From Cercis canadensis (taxonomy: Eukaryota > Streptophyta > Magnoliopsida > Fabales > Fabaceae), in NCBI GenBank assembly GCA_003255065.1, contig QAOA01001431.1, forward strand, positions 110,947-174,946: a stretch of 64,000 bases of DNA, read 5' to 3'. How positions within the stretch are numbered: position 1 is the stretch's first letter; each line of letters opens with the position of its first letter. The position numbers and the translations under genes were made by a program. The notes beneath the pieces were generated by a model. It worked only from the letters and a program-made list of their open reading frames with translations, did no database searches and had not been told where the DNA came from. Positions 11,861 to 23,149 of this stretch are shown here, in pieces.

Positions 11861-12314
11861 TTTCTAAAAAGGTTTTTGACATGTAGTGTAAAAAGTCCAA
11901 AATATCCCTTAACATTATATATAGTTATTCTTTTTATGTTTATTGTTATTATGTATAAATTATTTGTTTTATATGATTATCATCTTCAAATATAAAAGAA
12001 TAATTACATATATAACTAAAATAATTACATATCGTCAATGAGTATTTTGATATTTTTAAATGCCTACGAAACCTTCTTAGAAATAAGTTATCTTTAGCAC
12101 CTTTGCGTCTTTCCTTCAAAGTACTCAAACCTACAAATAATTCTCCCATTTTTTTTTTATAAATATAAGGTTATGTGAACGATGAATGTATACACTAAAC
12201 GTGAATCTAATTAGTACAACGTTGAAGGCCAAACAAATCAAATATTTGTGAGAGAAAATTTTGACTTTTCTGTTTTAAAAGGTTTGGAATCGGAGAGATC
12301 AGTTGATCTGTTTC

Positions 12315-15062
12315 ATGGAGGGTACGATCCGTTGCTCGGCCAACTACGTCCCTTTAACTCCGATCAGTTTCTTGCAGAGATCGGCCATTGTCTACGGAGA
12401 CAGACCTTCTATTGTTTATGGTAATGTCAGCTACACATGGAGACACACCCTTCAACGCTGCACTAAACTTGCTTCTGCTATTCTCCAACTTGGAGTTTCT
12501 CGTGGAGATGTGGTCAGTTTTACAAATCTTTGTTTCAATCATCTGCTAGTTCTACCATTTTGTTTTTTATTATTATCATTATTGTTGCAACATACAATTG
12601 ATAAATATCTCCAAAATCTACAATTCCTTGAATTCTGAGGGGAAAAAAATGAATTTTTGGAATGTCCATAAATTAGAACTTCATATGCAAGTTTTTGGAA
12701 ATTTTGTAAACAATGATTTAGTTCAACTAGTAATCTAGACAAGAGAAACCCTAAGAGTTTAGTCTAGTAGTAAGGATATAATAAGTTCATTTAAGCTAGC
12801 CAAAGTTCGAATCTTAAGAGCTGGCTATGGAAATTTTTTCCTTGAATGCATTAGGCCAATATGAGGGATGCACCTTTAAGATTGCCTAAGAAAAGACTTA
12901 GTCTAGGTGTGCAAAAGTTAACCCAAAGATATTCTTATCGTTAAAACCAAAAAAAAAAANAAAAAAAAAAGGTAATCTAAACAAGAGATAAGCCAAAAGA
13001 ATGTTTATAATGATTAGACACCAAATTGGACTAAGAGAAATGAAGTCCTAATTAAGCCATGAGAGGTTGAGAAAAATCAATCAAAGTTATTTCTATAGAT
13101 TATCCTTTCATTCTACTATTTTGTCTCTAATTTGAACTGGTCCTAGGCAATAAGTATGGTTTACAAGTGGACACACAATTGGATTTAAGAGAAATGAAAG
13201 TTCAATTGTTTATATAATGCGTACTCGCGAATGATTATTTTTCTTCATAATGATATTGATTCTCTGCAAATAAATTAGCTTCACTATTTTTTTAATTATC
13301 GCTGACATTCCACATATATTTGTCTCATACTATTTGCATGTATTGATAGTATTCCTTCTCTGTCAATATTATTGGGTAGAACTTGAGAAATAACTCACGC
13401 TCAGTGAATTGTATTCCTAATTTTAAAGTTAGTCTCTTCATTTTCTTTTCTTGATTCGGATTCCCTTGATTGTAAATGCAGTTATTATTCATCTATCGAC
13501 AAAAAAGCATGTTACTGAGTTGGACTAGCATATAATTAATCTTCTAGAACGCTGCTAAACTATTTTTGATCATTGTTATGCTTATTGACCAGGTTGCTGT
13601 ATTGGCCCCTAATATTCCAGCTATGTATGAGCTACACTTTGGTGTGCCAATGTCTGGGACAATTCTGTGCACGCTAAATACACGTCATGATTCAGCAATG
13701 GTTTCATTGTTACTAAAACATTCAGAGGCCAAAATCCTTTTTGTAGACTATCAATTTCTTGATATTGCTAAAGGAGCAATAGTTATCATGTCCAAAACAG
13801 CTACCAAGCTTCCCTTTTTGGTCTTAATTCCAGAGTGTGATGAGGCATCACATGGCACTACTTATAACACATCCTCCTCTGGTATATTGGAATATGAGAA
13901 CCTTATAGCTAAAGGGGACCTTCAATTTGAGGTGAGAAGGCCAAAGGATGAATGGGATCCAATCTCACTGAATTACACTTCAGGAACTACATCAAACCCC
14001 AAAGCAGTAATTTATAGCCATAGAGGTGCCTATCTGAATTCTTTGGCAGCAGTTCTTCTCAATGACATGAAGTCTATGCCTGTATATTTATGGTGTGTTC
14101 CAATGTTTCATTGCAATGGATGGTGCCTCACTTGGGGTGTTGCAGTTCAAGGTGGCACAAATGTGTGCCAAAGAAGTGTAACTGCACAAGGAATATTTGA
14201 GAATATTTCTCAGCACAAGGTGACACACATGGGGGGTGCACCAACAGTTTTAAACATGATAGTAAATTCACCCTCTCATGTCAAGAAGCCTCTTCCAAGC
14301 AAGGTAGCAGTGATGACTGGTGGCGCTCCACCTCCACCGGAGATCCTATTTAAGATAGAAGAATTAGGGTTTAGTGTGACTCACTCATATGGTTTGACAG
14401 AAACCTATGGTCCAGGGACAGTTTGTGTCTGGAAACCAGAATGGAATAGCCTACCTCAAGATGCACAAGCAAAGATTAGAGCGCGTCAAGGAGTACAGCA
14501 TCTTGGCCTTGATGAACTTGACATAAAAGATCCCCTCACAATGAAGAGTGTTCCTGCTGATGCAAAAACCATTGGTGAGGTCATGTTCAGGGGAAACACT
14601 GTGATGAATGGATATTTAAAGGATTTGAAAGCAACACAAGATGCATTTAAAGGTGGATGGTTTTGGAGTGGTGACTTGGGAGTCAAGCATCCTGATGGCT
14701 ACATAGAACTTAAGGATCGCTCAAAGGACATTATCATTTCTGGGGGAGAAAATATTAGCACAATAGAGTTGGAAGCGGTGATTTTTAGTCATCAAGCAGT
14801 TCTTGATGCAGCTGTTGTTGGGAGACCTGATGATTATTGGGGAGAGACACCTTGTGCATTTGTGAAGTTGAAAGACGGGTGCAGTGCCACAGAAGAGGAG
14901 ATAATACAATTTTGTCTAAACCGTTTACCTCGTTATATGGCTCCTCGAACTGTAGTTTTTCAAGATTTGCCAAAGACATCCACTGGCAAGACACAGAAAT
15001 ATATTCTCAAGGAGAAGGCAAAAGCCATGGGAAGCTTGTCAAAAAAGACTAGCCGGTTATAA
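12315..15062 (+). CDS. AAE1: Acyl-activating enzyme 1-like acyl-CoA synthetase, peroxisomal (copy B)
   Basis: Exons 12315-12512 and 13593-15062 (198 and 1470 nt, the same as copy A) give 555 residues with the same phase-0 intron position (GTCAGT...CCAG). The intron is longer because a SINE is inserted in it. Motifs match copy [38 protein letters not shown] and a C-terminal peroxisomal SRL. One notable difference is the ATP-binding motif at 194-204, which reads [11 protein letters not shown]; the usual glycine after the lysine is alanine. The frame is intact throughout, so the gene looks functional. Two complete copies plus a relic in one orientation point to unequal crossing-over. Divergent kinetics or substrate in this copy would be inference. 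Confidence 0.95.
12747..12971 (+). mobile_element. tRNA-derived SINE, copy 2, in AAE copy B intron
   Basis: Same family as 9365-9580: A-box-like TTAGTCTAGTAGTAAGG, B-box AGTTCGAATC, shared 3' body and a poly(A) tail of about 22 bases that includes an N. It is flanked by GTAATCTAGACAAGAGA (12730-12746) and GTAATCTAAACAAGAGA (12972-12988), a 17-bp target duplication with one mismatch. It lies in intron 1 in the sense direction and is absent from copy A, so it arrived after the AAE duplication. Confidence 0.92.
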
Positions 15063-15589
15063 AGCATTCTTGATTTGAAGGCAATCCTTGTTATTTTTAT
15101 GTGCTTTCTTCAGTTCTTGCAGTTAATCTTATAGCCACATGCTCAATGGGGATTTAGATAGTAGTCCTAAGTTCATTTCATAGCAAACCATGTACCAAAC
15201 AAAAATGCTGTTATAGTCTCATTTGTTTATAAATTTGTCTATGACATTTGCATGGACAAATCAGTTTGTATAGTCAGGTGGAATTTCTTCCTGATCTTTA
15301 GTGAAAAAATAGAAAAGTCTGTTTCTAGATTCATAAGTGAACCCTTATTCACTTTATTGTCATTTTGAAAAGAAACATTGAAAAGTTCACTCTTTTCTAT
15401 ATGCATTAGATACATATATATATATACACACACACGCATGTTTTGAGAGCATGGAATGAACCATTGGGAATTATGAGGATAGTTTACTTTCTTATTGTAT
15501 CATTGAGAGTCTTCTTGATTATGTTGTTCTATAATGTCTTCCTAGTTTTGTTCCTTTATACACCCACTCAAACTTGGCAGGGGCTAAGT
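15063..15589. other. 3' flank of AAE copy B
   Basis: 3' UTR and spacer with a TA/CA microsatellite at 15411-15436. No gene recognised. Confidence 0.5.
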
Positions 15590-16250
15590 AGAGAGGCCAT
15601 GTTTAGATCAAAAGTCAGAATTTGCCTTGCGTGGCAGAGAGCTTGGTGAAAACATCAGCCAATTGACATTGAGAAGAGATGCAATGAATGGTATAATTTC
15701 CTTTCGCCACTTTCTCAGTTACAAAATGTTAATCCAATTCAACACGATTGGCACAATCTTGAAACACAGGGTTTATGGCCATGTATAGGGCACTAAGATT
15801 ATGACAATGCAGTACAGGTGGGCTTGAGAGGGTAATACTAATAGCATGAACTAAACAAAGTAATTCAAGTTAGCTTCGTAGTGGCTCATGTCAAGGATTT
15901 ATATTCTGCTTCTGCACTGTATCTAGAAACAGTGGGTTGGCTTAGAAAACACCAGTAAACGCAATTGCTTCCCTTAAAACTGCAATATATTGTAAGTGTC
16001 CTATGGTTTTAGCATGCATCAATTGGCAGACATAATTGACAGGGTAATGTCAGGCCGTGTGAGAGCAATGTACTTACATCAACTCATATTGTGTCATGCT
16101 TCAATCTCCAAAAACAATGGATTGGGCCAAGATCTCTATTGCAAATTCACGACCAAGCTCCATGAGGAACCACTGCACAAAATTAGAACTGTTACCAGTT
16201 GTAAGCATATCATCAACGTAAATTAATAGCAAAAGTGTGCCTCTAGGTGT
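15590..16250 (-). mobile_element. Ty1-Copia fossil: reverse transcriptase to RNase H fragment
   Basis: On the minus strand short stretches resemble Copia polymerase. An IYVDDML-type reverse transcriptase core lies near 16205-16235 and the RNase H end (QLADVFTK-type) near 15610-15700. Broken at many points and without LTRs, so probably old. Confidence 0.7.
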
Positions 16251-17005
16251 GATATCTTAGAGCTTTTTTCTCTCTTAAATTGCTTTGCTCTCTATATGAT
16301 TAACTGAGAAATCTCCTCTTTTTATAGAGCTTCTGTGAAATTTCTTTCTCAAATTTTCATGCACCGCATTTGAATTTTACACGATCTGTCTCTTCAATTT
16401 TCTTCTGCTCCAATTCACCAAAATTCAGTACCTTTTGACTCCCATTTCTTCATGCAATCAATAGGTTTCACCATGCACACTATGGCTATCTTCACCATTT
16501 CAACAAGCCTATTACTAGGCTTCCGGCGTGCATGCCTTAATTTCATGCACTCAATGCTTTCTTTCTCTTTCAACCCAACACTTATTTACACCATAATGAG
16601 CTGAACCCCACGACATGAGGTAAGTACTGTTGTAAGGAATAGGAACTTGCTGATCTTGGGGTTGATAATCTCATATTGATTTGAATATGCAAGGAAATAG
16701 CTTTCTCTAAGCCTTGTTGGATGGAAGGTTGTGCATTCATATATCCCTAATCACAAATTCTATTGTCAAATCCAACATTAAAGGGAAAGTCTTTAGTAAC
16801 TTGACTAATAGATAAGAGATACCCTTTTTTAATTAATATCAGATACTAATACAACATGTTTTAAAAGTATTCAAGTGTTTTCAAGACAGATGCTAGAGAC
16901 TTCAACGTGGGTAATTATCTAATGTTTTTCCATTATACCTATATATCATAACCGAGTCACTTCCTCCATATAGTCTTATATTTATTAACTTACTAGAGTC
17001 ACTAG
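16251..17005. other. Spacer
   Basis: AT-rich spacer between two Copia fragments. No gene or element end recognised. Confidence 0.4.

Positions 17006-17085
<80 letters not shown>
17006..17085. repeat. Compound (TA)n(GA)n microsatellite
   Basis: Uninterrupted TA repeats to about 17038 followed by GA repeats to about 17085 with one irregular unit. Such tracts are usually length-variable. Confidence 0.95.
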
Positions 17086-17104
17086 TTTGATATCCATAAC
17101 CATA

Positions 17105-17345
17105 AGCATAACTTGATTCGAACTGAAGCAAGATACTATTGGACAATCCATTGCTGAAGCAAAGTACATAGCTGCTAACAATGATGTGAATCCAGCCATT
17201 TTTGGCTTAGGAAAATACTCTTATATTTGAAGCAAGATCAAGGGAAAGCTACTACAATATAGTGTGATAATAAGTCAGCAATTGCAATAGTCAATGACGG
17301 ATCCATAAAGTTTGATTTGTGGAGCAATATAAGCATATTAAAAAA
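17105..17345 (+). mobile_element. Ty1-Copia fossil: RNase H fragment
   Basis: Plus-strand remnant of the Copia RNase H domain (IAEAKYIAA-type and DNKSAIA-type signatures). Short, broken and without LTRs. It lies in the opposite orientation to the fragment at 15590-16250. Confidence 0.65.
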
Positions 17346-18171
17346 TATATTTTCAAAATGTTTATTTTTATATGCAATTAAACTCATTTAAATATTAATA
17401 TGATATTTTAAAATGAGTCCAATAATTTGTTTTTCCTTTCATTGAATGTCAAAGGAAAAAAAATAGTTGCATGTATGATAATTTTCTTTGAAGAAATTTA
17501 TTAATCAATGTCACATTTAAAATTATTGATTGTAAACCATTTAAAAAATTAATGTTATGACTTATGCATCTCAATAAGAAATAGAAGCTTAGTAATATTC
17601 CAGAGAGAAAAAACGTGTATCTTCCTTCTCCCTTTGCTTTCTCTATCTTTTCATATGCATAAAAGAACCTAACAATGTCTGAGTTGAATTCGAGGTCGAG
17701 TGAATCTCGGAAGTCGGATGAAATCGAACTAATCTGCACAAGTAGAAAGAAAGGGCCGGACTCTTATTTTTTGGCTCCGAATATTAAGTTAGATTAGTCC
17801 GAACTAAAAAAGAGTCATTAAATATATGCTAATGATAAATTTAGTTTAGACCTTTGGTGTAATAAGTCTTTGGTATAATGGGCCTCTAGATTCAGGCTTA
17901 CAGAACCCCTCTCAATTTTGCAAAAACCCAACTCAATAAAAACTAACACATAGCATAGCTTCTTCCAAATTTATCTTGGAAAAGTGAAATCCCGTTGTCA
18001 ATGGAGGATAGTTTCAAGACAGATGGGCAACGAGTAGACATTCTACCTGTCACGTGATCTTATTGGATTTTTGATAAAAGTAACTTTTATATTATTTTTA
18101 ATTTTAAATTATATCATACTAACACAATTAATATAATTAAATTTTATTAAATTTATATAAATTTTTTTATA
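17346..18171. other. AT-rich spacer with repeat relic
   Basis: Includes a relic near 17755-17800 (GGCTCCGAATATTAAGTTAG) of the dispersed repeat seen at 11.6 and 27.1 kb. No gene. Confidence 0.4.
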
Positions 18172-18586
18172 GAGAAAAATTTAAAAAAGCCCCCTAAATT
18201 ATACATTTTATACGTTTTAGCCCTTATCTTTCAAAAACGTAAGGAATACCTTCTTCAACTACGAAAAGGTACACTTTACCCCCGATCCTGACGTCCATCC
18301 ATTAATGTGTACATGATGTGATTAATCTGGGCCATAGTGTAATTTCATAGGGGTATAAATGAAAATAAATTTATAAAAATTGGGGTTAAAAAGTAATATT
18401 TAAAAAGTTTTGGAGTCAAATTATAATATTCAAATCCCTTCTTCCGTCCATTAATGGACATACATTAGAGTCGTGGGGGTAAAGTGCACCTTTTCGTAGT
18501 TAAAGAAGGTTTTTCCTACGTTTTTAAAGGATAAGGACTGAAGTGTACAAAATGTATAGTTCAGGGGACTTTTTTAAACTTTTTCC
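18172..18586 (+). mobile_element. Foldback MITE, family 3 (Mutator-like), copy A
   Basis: A 415-bp element with inverted arms of about 120 bp, ends GAGAAAAATTTAAAAAAG and CTTTTTTAAACTTTTTCC, and a distinct centre that fixes its orientation. It is flanked by a perfect 9-bp duplication TTTTTTATA (18163-18171 and 18587-18595). No coding capacity. Related copies lie at 25753-26169 and 27212-27627. Confidence 0.9.
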
Positions 18587-19398
18587 TTTTTTATATGTTT
18601 AAATATTAATTTAATTACATAAATTATATCAGTACGTTACAATTGAAAATTAAATTAAATAATACAAAAAATTATTTAAATGTGATATAAATTACCCTAA
18701 AAAAAAAAAAGTAGTATAGCAACGCGCCAACACCCTTTAAATTTAACTAAATTTATTTGTTTATTTTTTATGACAGTGCTTTTGCAAACTTATCAACTAA
18801 TTAATTAATGTGACATAATGTAAATATTATTTGTGGGCATTAATATTCCTTTGACTCTATGGTCCAAAAAACAGTTTCTTTGACTGTTGGTTGAAAATAA
18901 TTCTTCTAGAAGATATTTGTCCTACAAATGAAACGTGCTAACGTTACCTTCACGCTTACTGGTCCCACATTTAAATTAGCGGTCCAATGCTTATCACATC
19001 ATTTTCATCTGTTAAGTTCAGTGGAATAATACAATAGGAAATCCCTACATAATGTTATTACTGTCAAAATGGCGAATTCAGCCTATGACTAGATCCAAGG
19101 ATAACGTGGACCACCTAAAGCTTGTGCAAAGCAAGTTTGATTCAGGACTTTCTTTAGAAGGCGGCATATATAGGGTGATTGAATTGAATAATATATTTTA
19201 GTAATAAAATTATATATTTATCATATTTTTTAATTTAATTACTTAGAATTTTTAAAAAATTAAAAACAAAAAAAAGAATTTAAACATATAAGAATCACAA
19301 GTGGTCATGTGATGTGTTCACGTGAGACACGTCAATAACTTATTAATATGTCCATTTTTGTCACATTTTTTTTATTTTTTTTTTATAGACTGTTGAAG
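18587..19398. other. AT-rich spacer
   Basis: No gene or element termini recognised. Confidence 0.4.
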
Positions 19399-19829
19399 GG
19401 CCTTTTGACACAAATATTACATTTTGCAAAAGTATTTACCTAAATATTACAACTTTCAAACTATTTACATAAATATTACACTTTTTAAAAATTTAAAAAT
19501 TAAAAAAAAAAAAAATTCAGACACGTAGGTCCCACCGAACATGCCGTTGGCCTCACGGCGTGTCCTAATAGGCAAAATTCATCCATTGTTCCAGAGTTGT
19601 GGGCCCCGTGACGATTTTGTCTTATTAGGACACGCCGTTGGCCTCACGGCGTGTCCATGTGGGACACGCCGTGAGGCCCACGGCATGTCCGGTGGGTCCC
19701 ACGTATTTGAAATTTTTTTTTTTTTAAATTTTTGAATTTTTAAAAAGTGTAATATTTGTGTAAATAGTTTGAAACTTATAATATTTGGGTAAATACTTTT
19801 ACACAATGTAATATTTGTGTCAAAAAGCC
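19399..19829. mobile_element. Foldback MITE, family 2 (Mutator-like), clean copy
   Basis: A 431-bp element with termini GGCCTTTTGACACAAATATT and, reversed, GGCTTTTTGACACAAATATT. It is flanked by a perfect 9-bp target duplication CTGTTGAAG (19390-19398 and 19830-19838). The centre is a GC-rich set of nested palindromes built from GGACACGCCGT and GGCCTCACGGCGTGTCC, strikingly unlike the AT-rich arms. No coding capacity. Confidence 0.93.
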
Positions 19830-19838
19830 CTGTTGAAG

Positions 19839-19920
19839 AAAGGATATGCTGTGGGCTATGACATGTCTTATATGGCCATTGTCACGTTTAATGGTCCTTA
19901 CGTGTTTGTTATGTTTTTTA

Positions 19921-19965
<45 letters not shown>

Positions 19966-20538
19966 AATAAATAAGTTAAAAAGTATAATAAATGTGTAAA
20001 ATTATTTTTAAAATGCTATATTCTGATCAAAGAGCTGCATATATAAAATAAAAATATTTTTTTAACAGAAAAATAATGAGTATATTTATAATCAAAGAAA
20101 TTCTAATTAAATAAAAAAAAAATGAAGAGATCAGCCTTAAAATTAAGAGTATGTTTTATTGAGTTAAAGCTCTTTCTCAAAATAAAAACACTTTCATGTA
20201 TCATAAAATAAATAATTCTTATTCAAGCACAATATAATTAATGTTTTCATTCTTCATTTCCGTTTGCCTTAAAAAGGCAGCAAAAATATTTGCCTGAGCT
20301 AAACCTGATCTCTTAACACTATTCTCTATTGATACATACTCTCACTTATACCAAGTGGGCAAAATTGATCGACGATAACACCGTTGACTATGTCACTAAC
20401 TTGAGCGTCTGAGATGATACCGAAGCCAATTTTCCCTTTTCAGGTATCTGAGAAAAAAGTTTACATCATACACTAATTATAATTAATAACTAAAAATATA
20501 TACACAGCCAAAGATAATTAAAAGACTAGTTAGGAGAT
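19839..20538. other. AT-rich spacer and ERF 3' flank
   Basis: An (AT)n tract lies at about 19926-19958. At 20385-20430 a reversed relic of the dispersed repeat (CACTAACTTGAGCGTCTGAG) is present. The last about 100 bp are probably the ERF 3' UTR. Confidence 0.45.
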
Positions 20539-21063
20539 TCAATGTTCAAGATAATCTTCAATGGAAATGCTCAAAGCTTCCCCATGATCTTCCCATGTCA
20601 TTCTCCCACCATCATCACCCATATTTTCCCACCATAACCCATCATTCTGAGCTTGCCCGTGATTGTATTCTCTGCTGCTGTGTTCATCAGTTTTCTGCTC
20701 CATCTCAACACAAGTTTCTGTGTTCCCTGTGATTCTCAGAGTGTGGTTAGCATCAACAGCCATGCCAGCATCCGATGCCGCCTTCTGTACCGACCTCGGC
20801 GTCACAGCTTTCAGAACAACATAAGATGACAACATGTCTGGAAAATTGAGCTTGTCCAATGTTTCTGGTCTCCTCAGACAAAAGACTGCTACGTCGTGAG
20901 CCACAGCCGCAGCTTCTGAAGTCGCATATGTACCCAACCAAAGACGTTCTTGAGTGCCCGGAACACGAATCTCCGATACCCACTTGCCCCATTTTCGACG
21001 ACGAACTCCCTTGTATTTCTTCCCACTTGAGCTTGCTTCATTCTCACTTGAGCTATGACTCAT
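20539..21063 (-). CDS. AP2/ERF transcription factor, DREB group II (ERF019/ERF020-like)
   Basis: Intronless gene for 174 residues. An in-frame TAG directly precedes the ATG at 21063, fixing the start. One AP2 DNA-binding domain spans about 17-74 (YKGVRRRKWGKWVSEIR, WLGTYATSEAAAVAHDVA). The DREB position-14 valine is present, while position 19 is valine rather than glutamate. Downstream are the conserved blocks TPRSVQKAASDAGMAVD (88-104) and the C-terminal LSISIEDYLEH. This pattern fits Arabidopsis ERF019/ERF020-type members of group II (DREB A-5) from memory. The protein should act in the nucleus on GCC- or DRE-type promoter elements; targets and activating or repressing role are not readable. 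Confidence 0.93.
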   Translation of the reverse strand: MSHSSSENEASSSGKKYKGVRRRKWGKWVSEIRVPGTQERLWLGTYATSEAAAVAHDVAVFCLRRPETLDKLNFPDMLSSYVVLKAVTPRSVQKAASDAGMAVDANHTLRITGNTETCVEMEQKTDEHSSREYNHGQAQNDGLWWENMGDDGGRMTWEDHGEALSISIEDYLEH

Positions 21064-21171
21064 CTAAAACAAAAATGAAGATAGAGTAGTTGTTATGGTG
21101 AAAGTTTCTGTGTGGCTCTTTATCGAGAAGCTGGTGTGCATTGTGAGGGAAAACTGGTGTTGAGCAAGTGC

Positions 21172-21180
21172 TTATATAGG
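21172..21180 (-). promoter_or_regulatory. Probable TATA box of the ERF gene
   Basis: The minus strand reads CTATATAAG about 110 bp upstream of the ERF ATG, a typical spacing for a TATA box plus a short leader. Inferred from position and sequence only. Confidence 0.6.
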
Positions 21181-22049
21181 TTGAAGATTTTCTTAGTCAG
21201 AGGACTTCCCACTTGAACTCCAAGAGGCAAGAAATTAAGCGGTGGCGTGCTTACCTTGTGAATTCGTGACTATTCGCGAAGTTGGAAGGTTGGGGTAAAC
21301 AATGAGAGAGAGTCAAAATTTTCAACGGTCAAAACTCTCATTAATTGTTTGCTGTGGATGGTGGTTTTCTACCTTTTTAGCCTTTTATTTTTGGAAAAGA
21401 CGTTTATGGAAATGTCTTCTTAAGGAACATCATTCTTGGAATATTTATGGTAAGTCAATGGTTCGGTTCGATTCGATCGATTTGATCGGTTTAATTTACA
21501 CTCCTAGAAGCCATGATTGGAGACAAAATTAATTCTATATTTACTATTTTGATACTTTCTTGTATAGCTCAAATTAGCAATTTCACAAAAATTCTTAAAA
21601 AATAGATTTTTTTTTAATAAATTATTTGCCAAATCAATTCTTAAATCACTAATTTGGAAGCAATTTCACAAAACTTCTTAACAAATCGAACTTTTTCTAA
21701 TAAAATTATTTGCAAAATTAATTCTTCCATCCTCAACTTTCTTAACATTGTATAAGAGAATCTAAACACACCAAAAGTGGGTGGTGATGTCGGCAAGCCC
21801 ACGTGGCATATGGACTATAAGAGTAGACAAAATTTGCCTATCAAATTGCAAGAGTTTTTTTTTGTCAAAGTGAAAATGATGAATATGAGAATAAAATGAT
21901 AAGAAACTAGAAGAAAACCCATTTTGAGAAATAATAAATTTCTGAAATATATTCACAAATATAGATAGCAAATATGAGAATATAATGTTTTTCATACAAT
22001 ACTACTGCCTATTTTTTTTTATTAAGGTTTCTGGTGGGATTAAGTGATT
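21181..22049. other. ERF upstream region and AT-rich spacer
   Basis: The first few hundred bp are the likely ERF promoter. Beyond about 21500 it is AT-rich without a recognised gene. Confidence 0.4.
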
Positions 22050-22484
22050 AAATTTAGTGTTATTGTGAATATCTCAAAAAATTAAATCACACAATATATA
22101 CAAAAACAAATAATTTCTTACAAAATAGAAAAACGACATAATATAAGAAAATGTGTCAAAAAAAAATTCAAAAAGTTATGTTTTTTCACACATTTTTGTA
22201 TAGGATAAAACTTAGAAAAAATTTCATAGATACTAGTGATATTGTTCTCTTATATATTAAAATATTATATATGTATTAATTTTACAACTTAAGACCACGT
22301 TATTTCTCTTAATGTTTTTTAAAATTAATACATATATAATATTTTAATAAAAAAACAACACTATTAATTCATATGAAACTTTATCTAAATTTTATATTTT
22401 TTTTTATATTATGTCATTCTTATATTATATAAAAAATTATATGTTCTGACATATACTGAATGACTTCGTAATGACACTAAATTT
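22050..22484. mobile_element. AT-rich foldback (MITE-like) palindrome
   Basis: The left end AAATTTAGTGTTATTG pairs with the right end ATGACACTAAATTT. A central arm (ATATTAAAATATTATATATG near 22254 and its reverse near 22330) is almost perfect. No clear target duplication was found, so the superfamily is unknown. Confidence 0.6.
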
Positions 22485-22875
22485 ATTGAATAAATTTCAC
22501 TCAAACTTATCCAAGTAACACTACCTAAAAATGCCATATATATAACTTAACAAACCCCTTTTCATATTAAATTTCTAAGAATATTCCAATTTTACATTCC
22601 AATCTACCTAACTAGGAAGTGAGAGGTGTAATGTGATCATTGATAACCAAGTCTTAGGAGACCAGTACTACAACTTGCTTGAAAATATCCAAACCTGCGG
22701 CCCTTAAACGTGACAAGGAATTTAGACATCTTTCACTTAATGAGGAAAGCCCACACGCAGGGTCCCCCAGTCCGACATCCGCCGCCCAAGTACACAGTGT
22801 TCTGGAAACCACAAGGAGTTACAGATAAGCAACGTGAACGAGTTTGAGATGGGGAAGCGCGTGGATCTTTGTGTT
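22485..22875. other. Unassigned, partly GC-richer stretch
   Basis: The part at 22600-22870 is less AT-rich than its surroundings but has no long open frame or recognisable similarity. Confidence 0.3.
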
Positions 22876-23149
22876 GAGGATTAGCTCATCTATGACATCA
22901 CCCAATTCGATCTATTATGAATCAGATCATGTCACTTAAATTATATTATTCAAATTTAAATAGTTTATTATATTAAAATTTATTTTAATTATTAAAATAT
23001 ATTAATATTTAATAATTGATATAAATTTTAATAAAATAAACAATTTAAATTTAAATAATATAACTTAAGTGATATGATAAAATCATTTGATTAACAGTTG
23101 ATAAGATCCTTCTGGCAACATCAGAGGATTAGCTCACCTATGACATCAC
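22876..23149. repeat. AT-rich hairpin flanked by 26-bp direct repeats
   Basis: GAGGATTAGCTCATCTATGA plus ACATCAC (22876-22901) recurs with one change at 23124-23149. Between them, about 22924-23085 forms a long hairpin whose arms include TTATATTATTCAAATTTAAA and its reverse complement. It could be a small MITE with an unusually long duplication, or a local tandem duplication split by an insertion. Confidence 0.7.

Noticed and set aside
10963-12971. B-box motifs (GGTTCGAGCC, GTTCGAATC) as tRNA genes
   Set aside because: No cloverleaf or acceptor stem can be drawn, and poly(A) tails and target duplications identify SINEs.
17006-17085. TA/GA tract as a promoter or CRISPR-like array
   Set aside because: Simple microsatellite. 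No spacer-repeat structure exists anywhere in the window.
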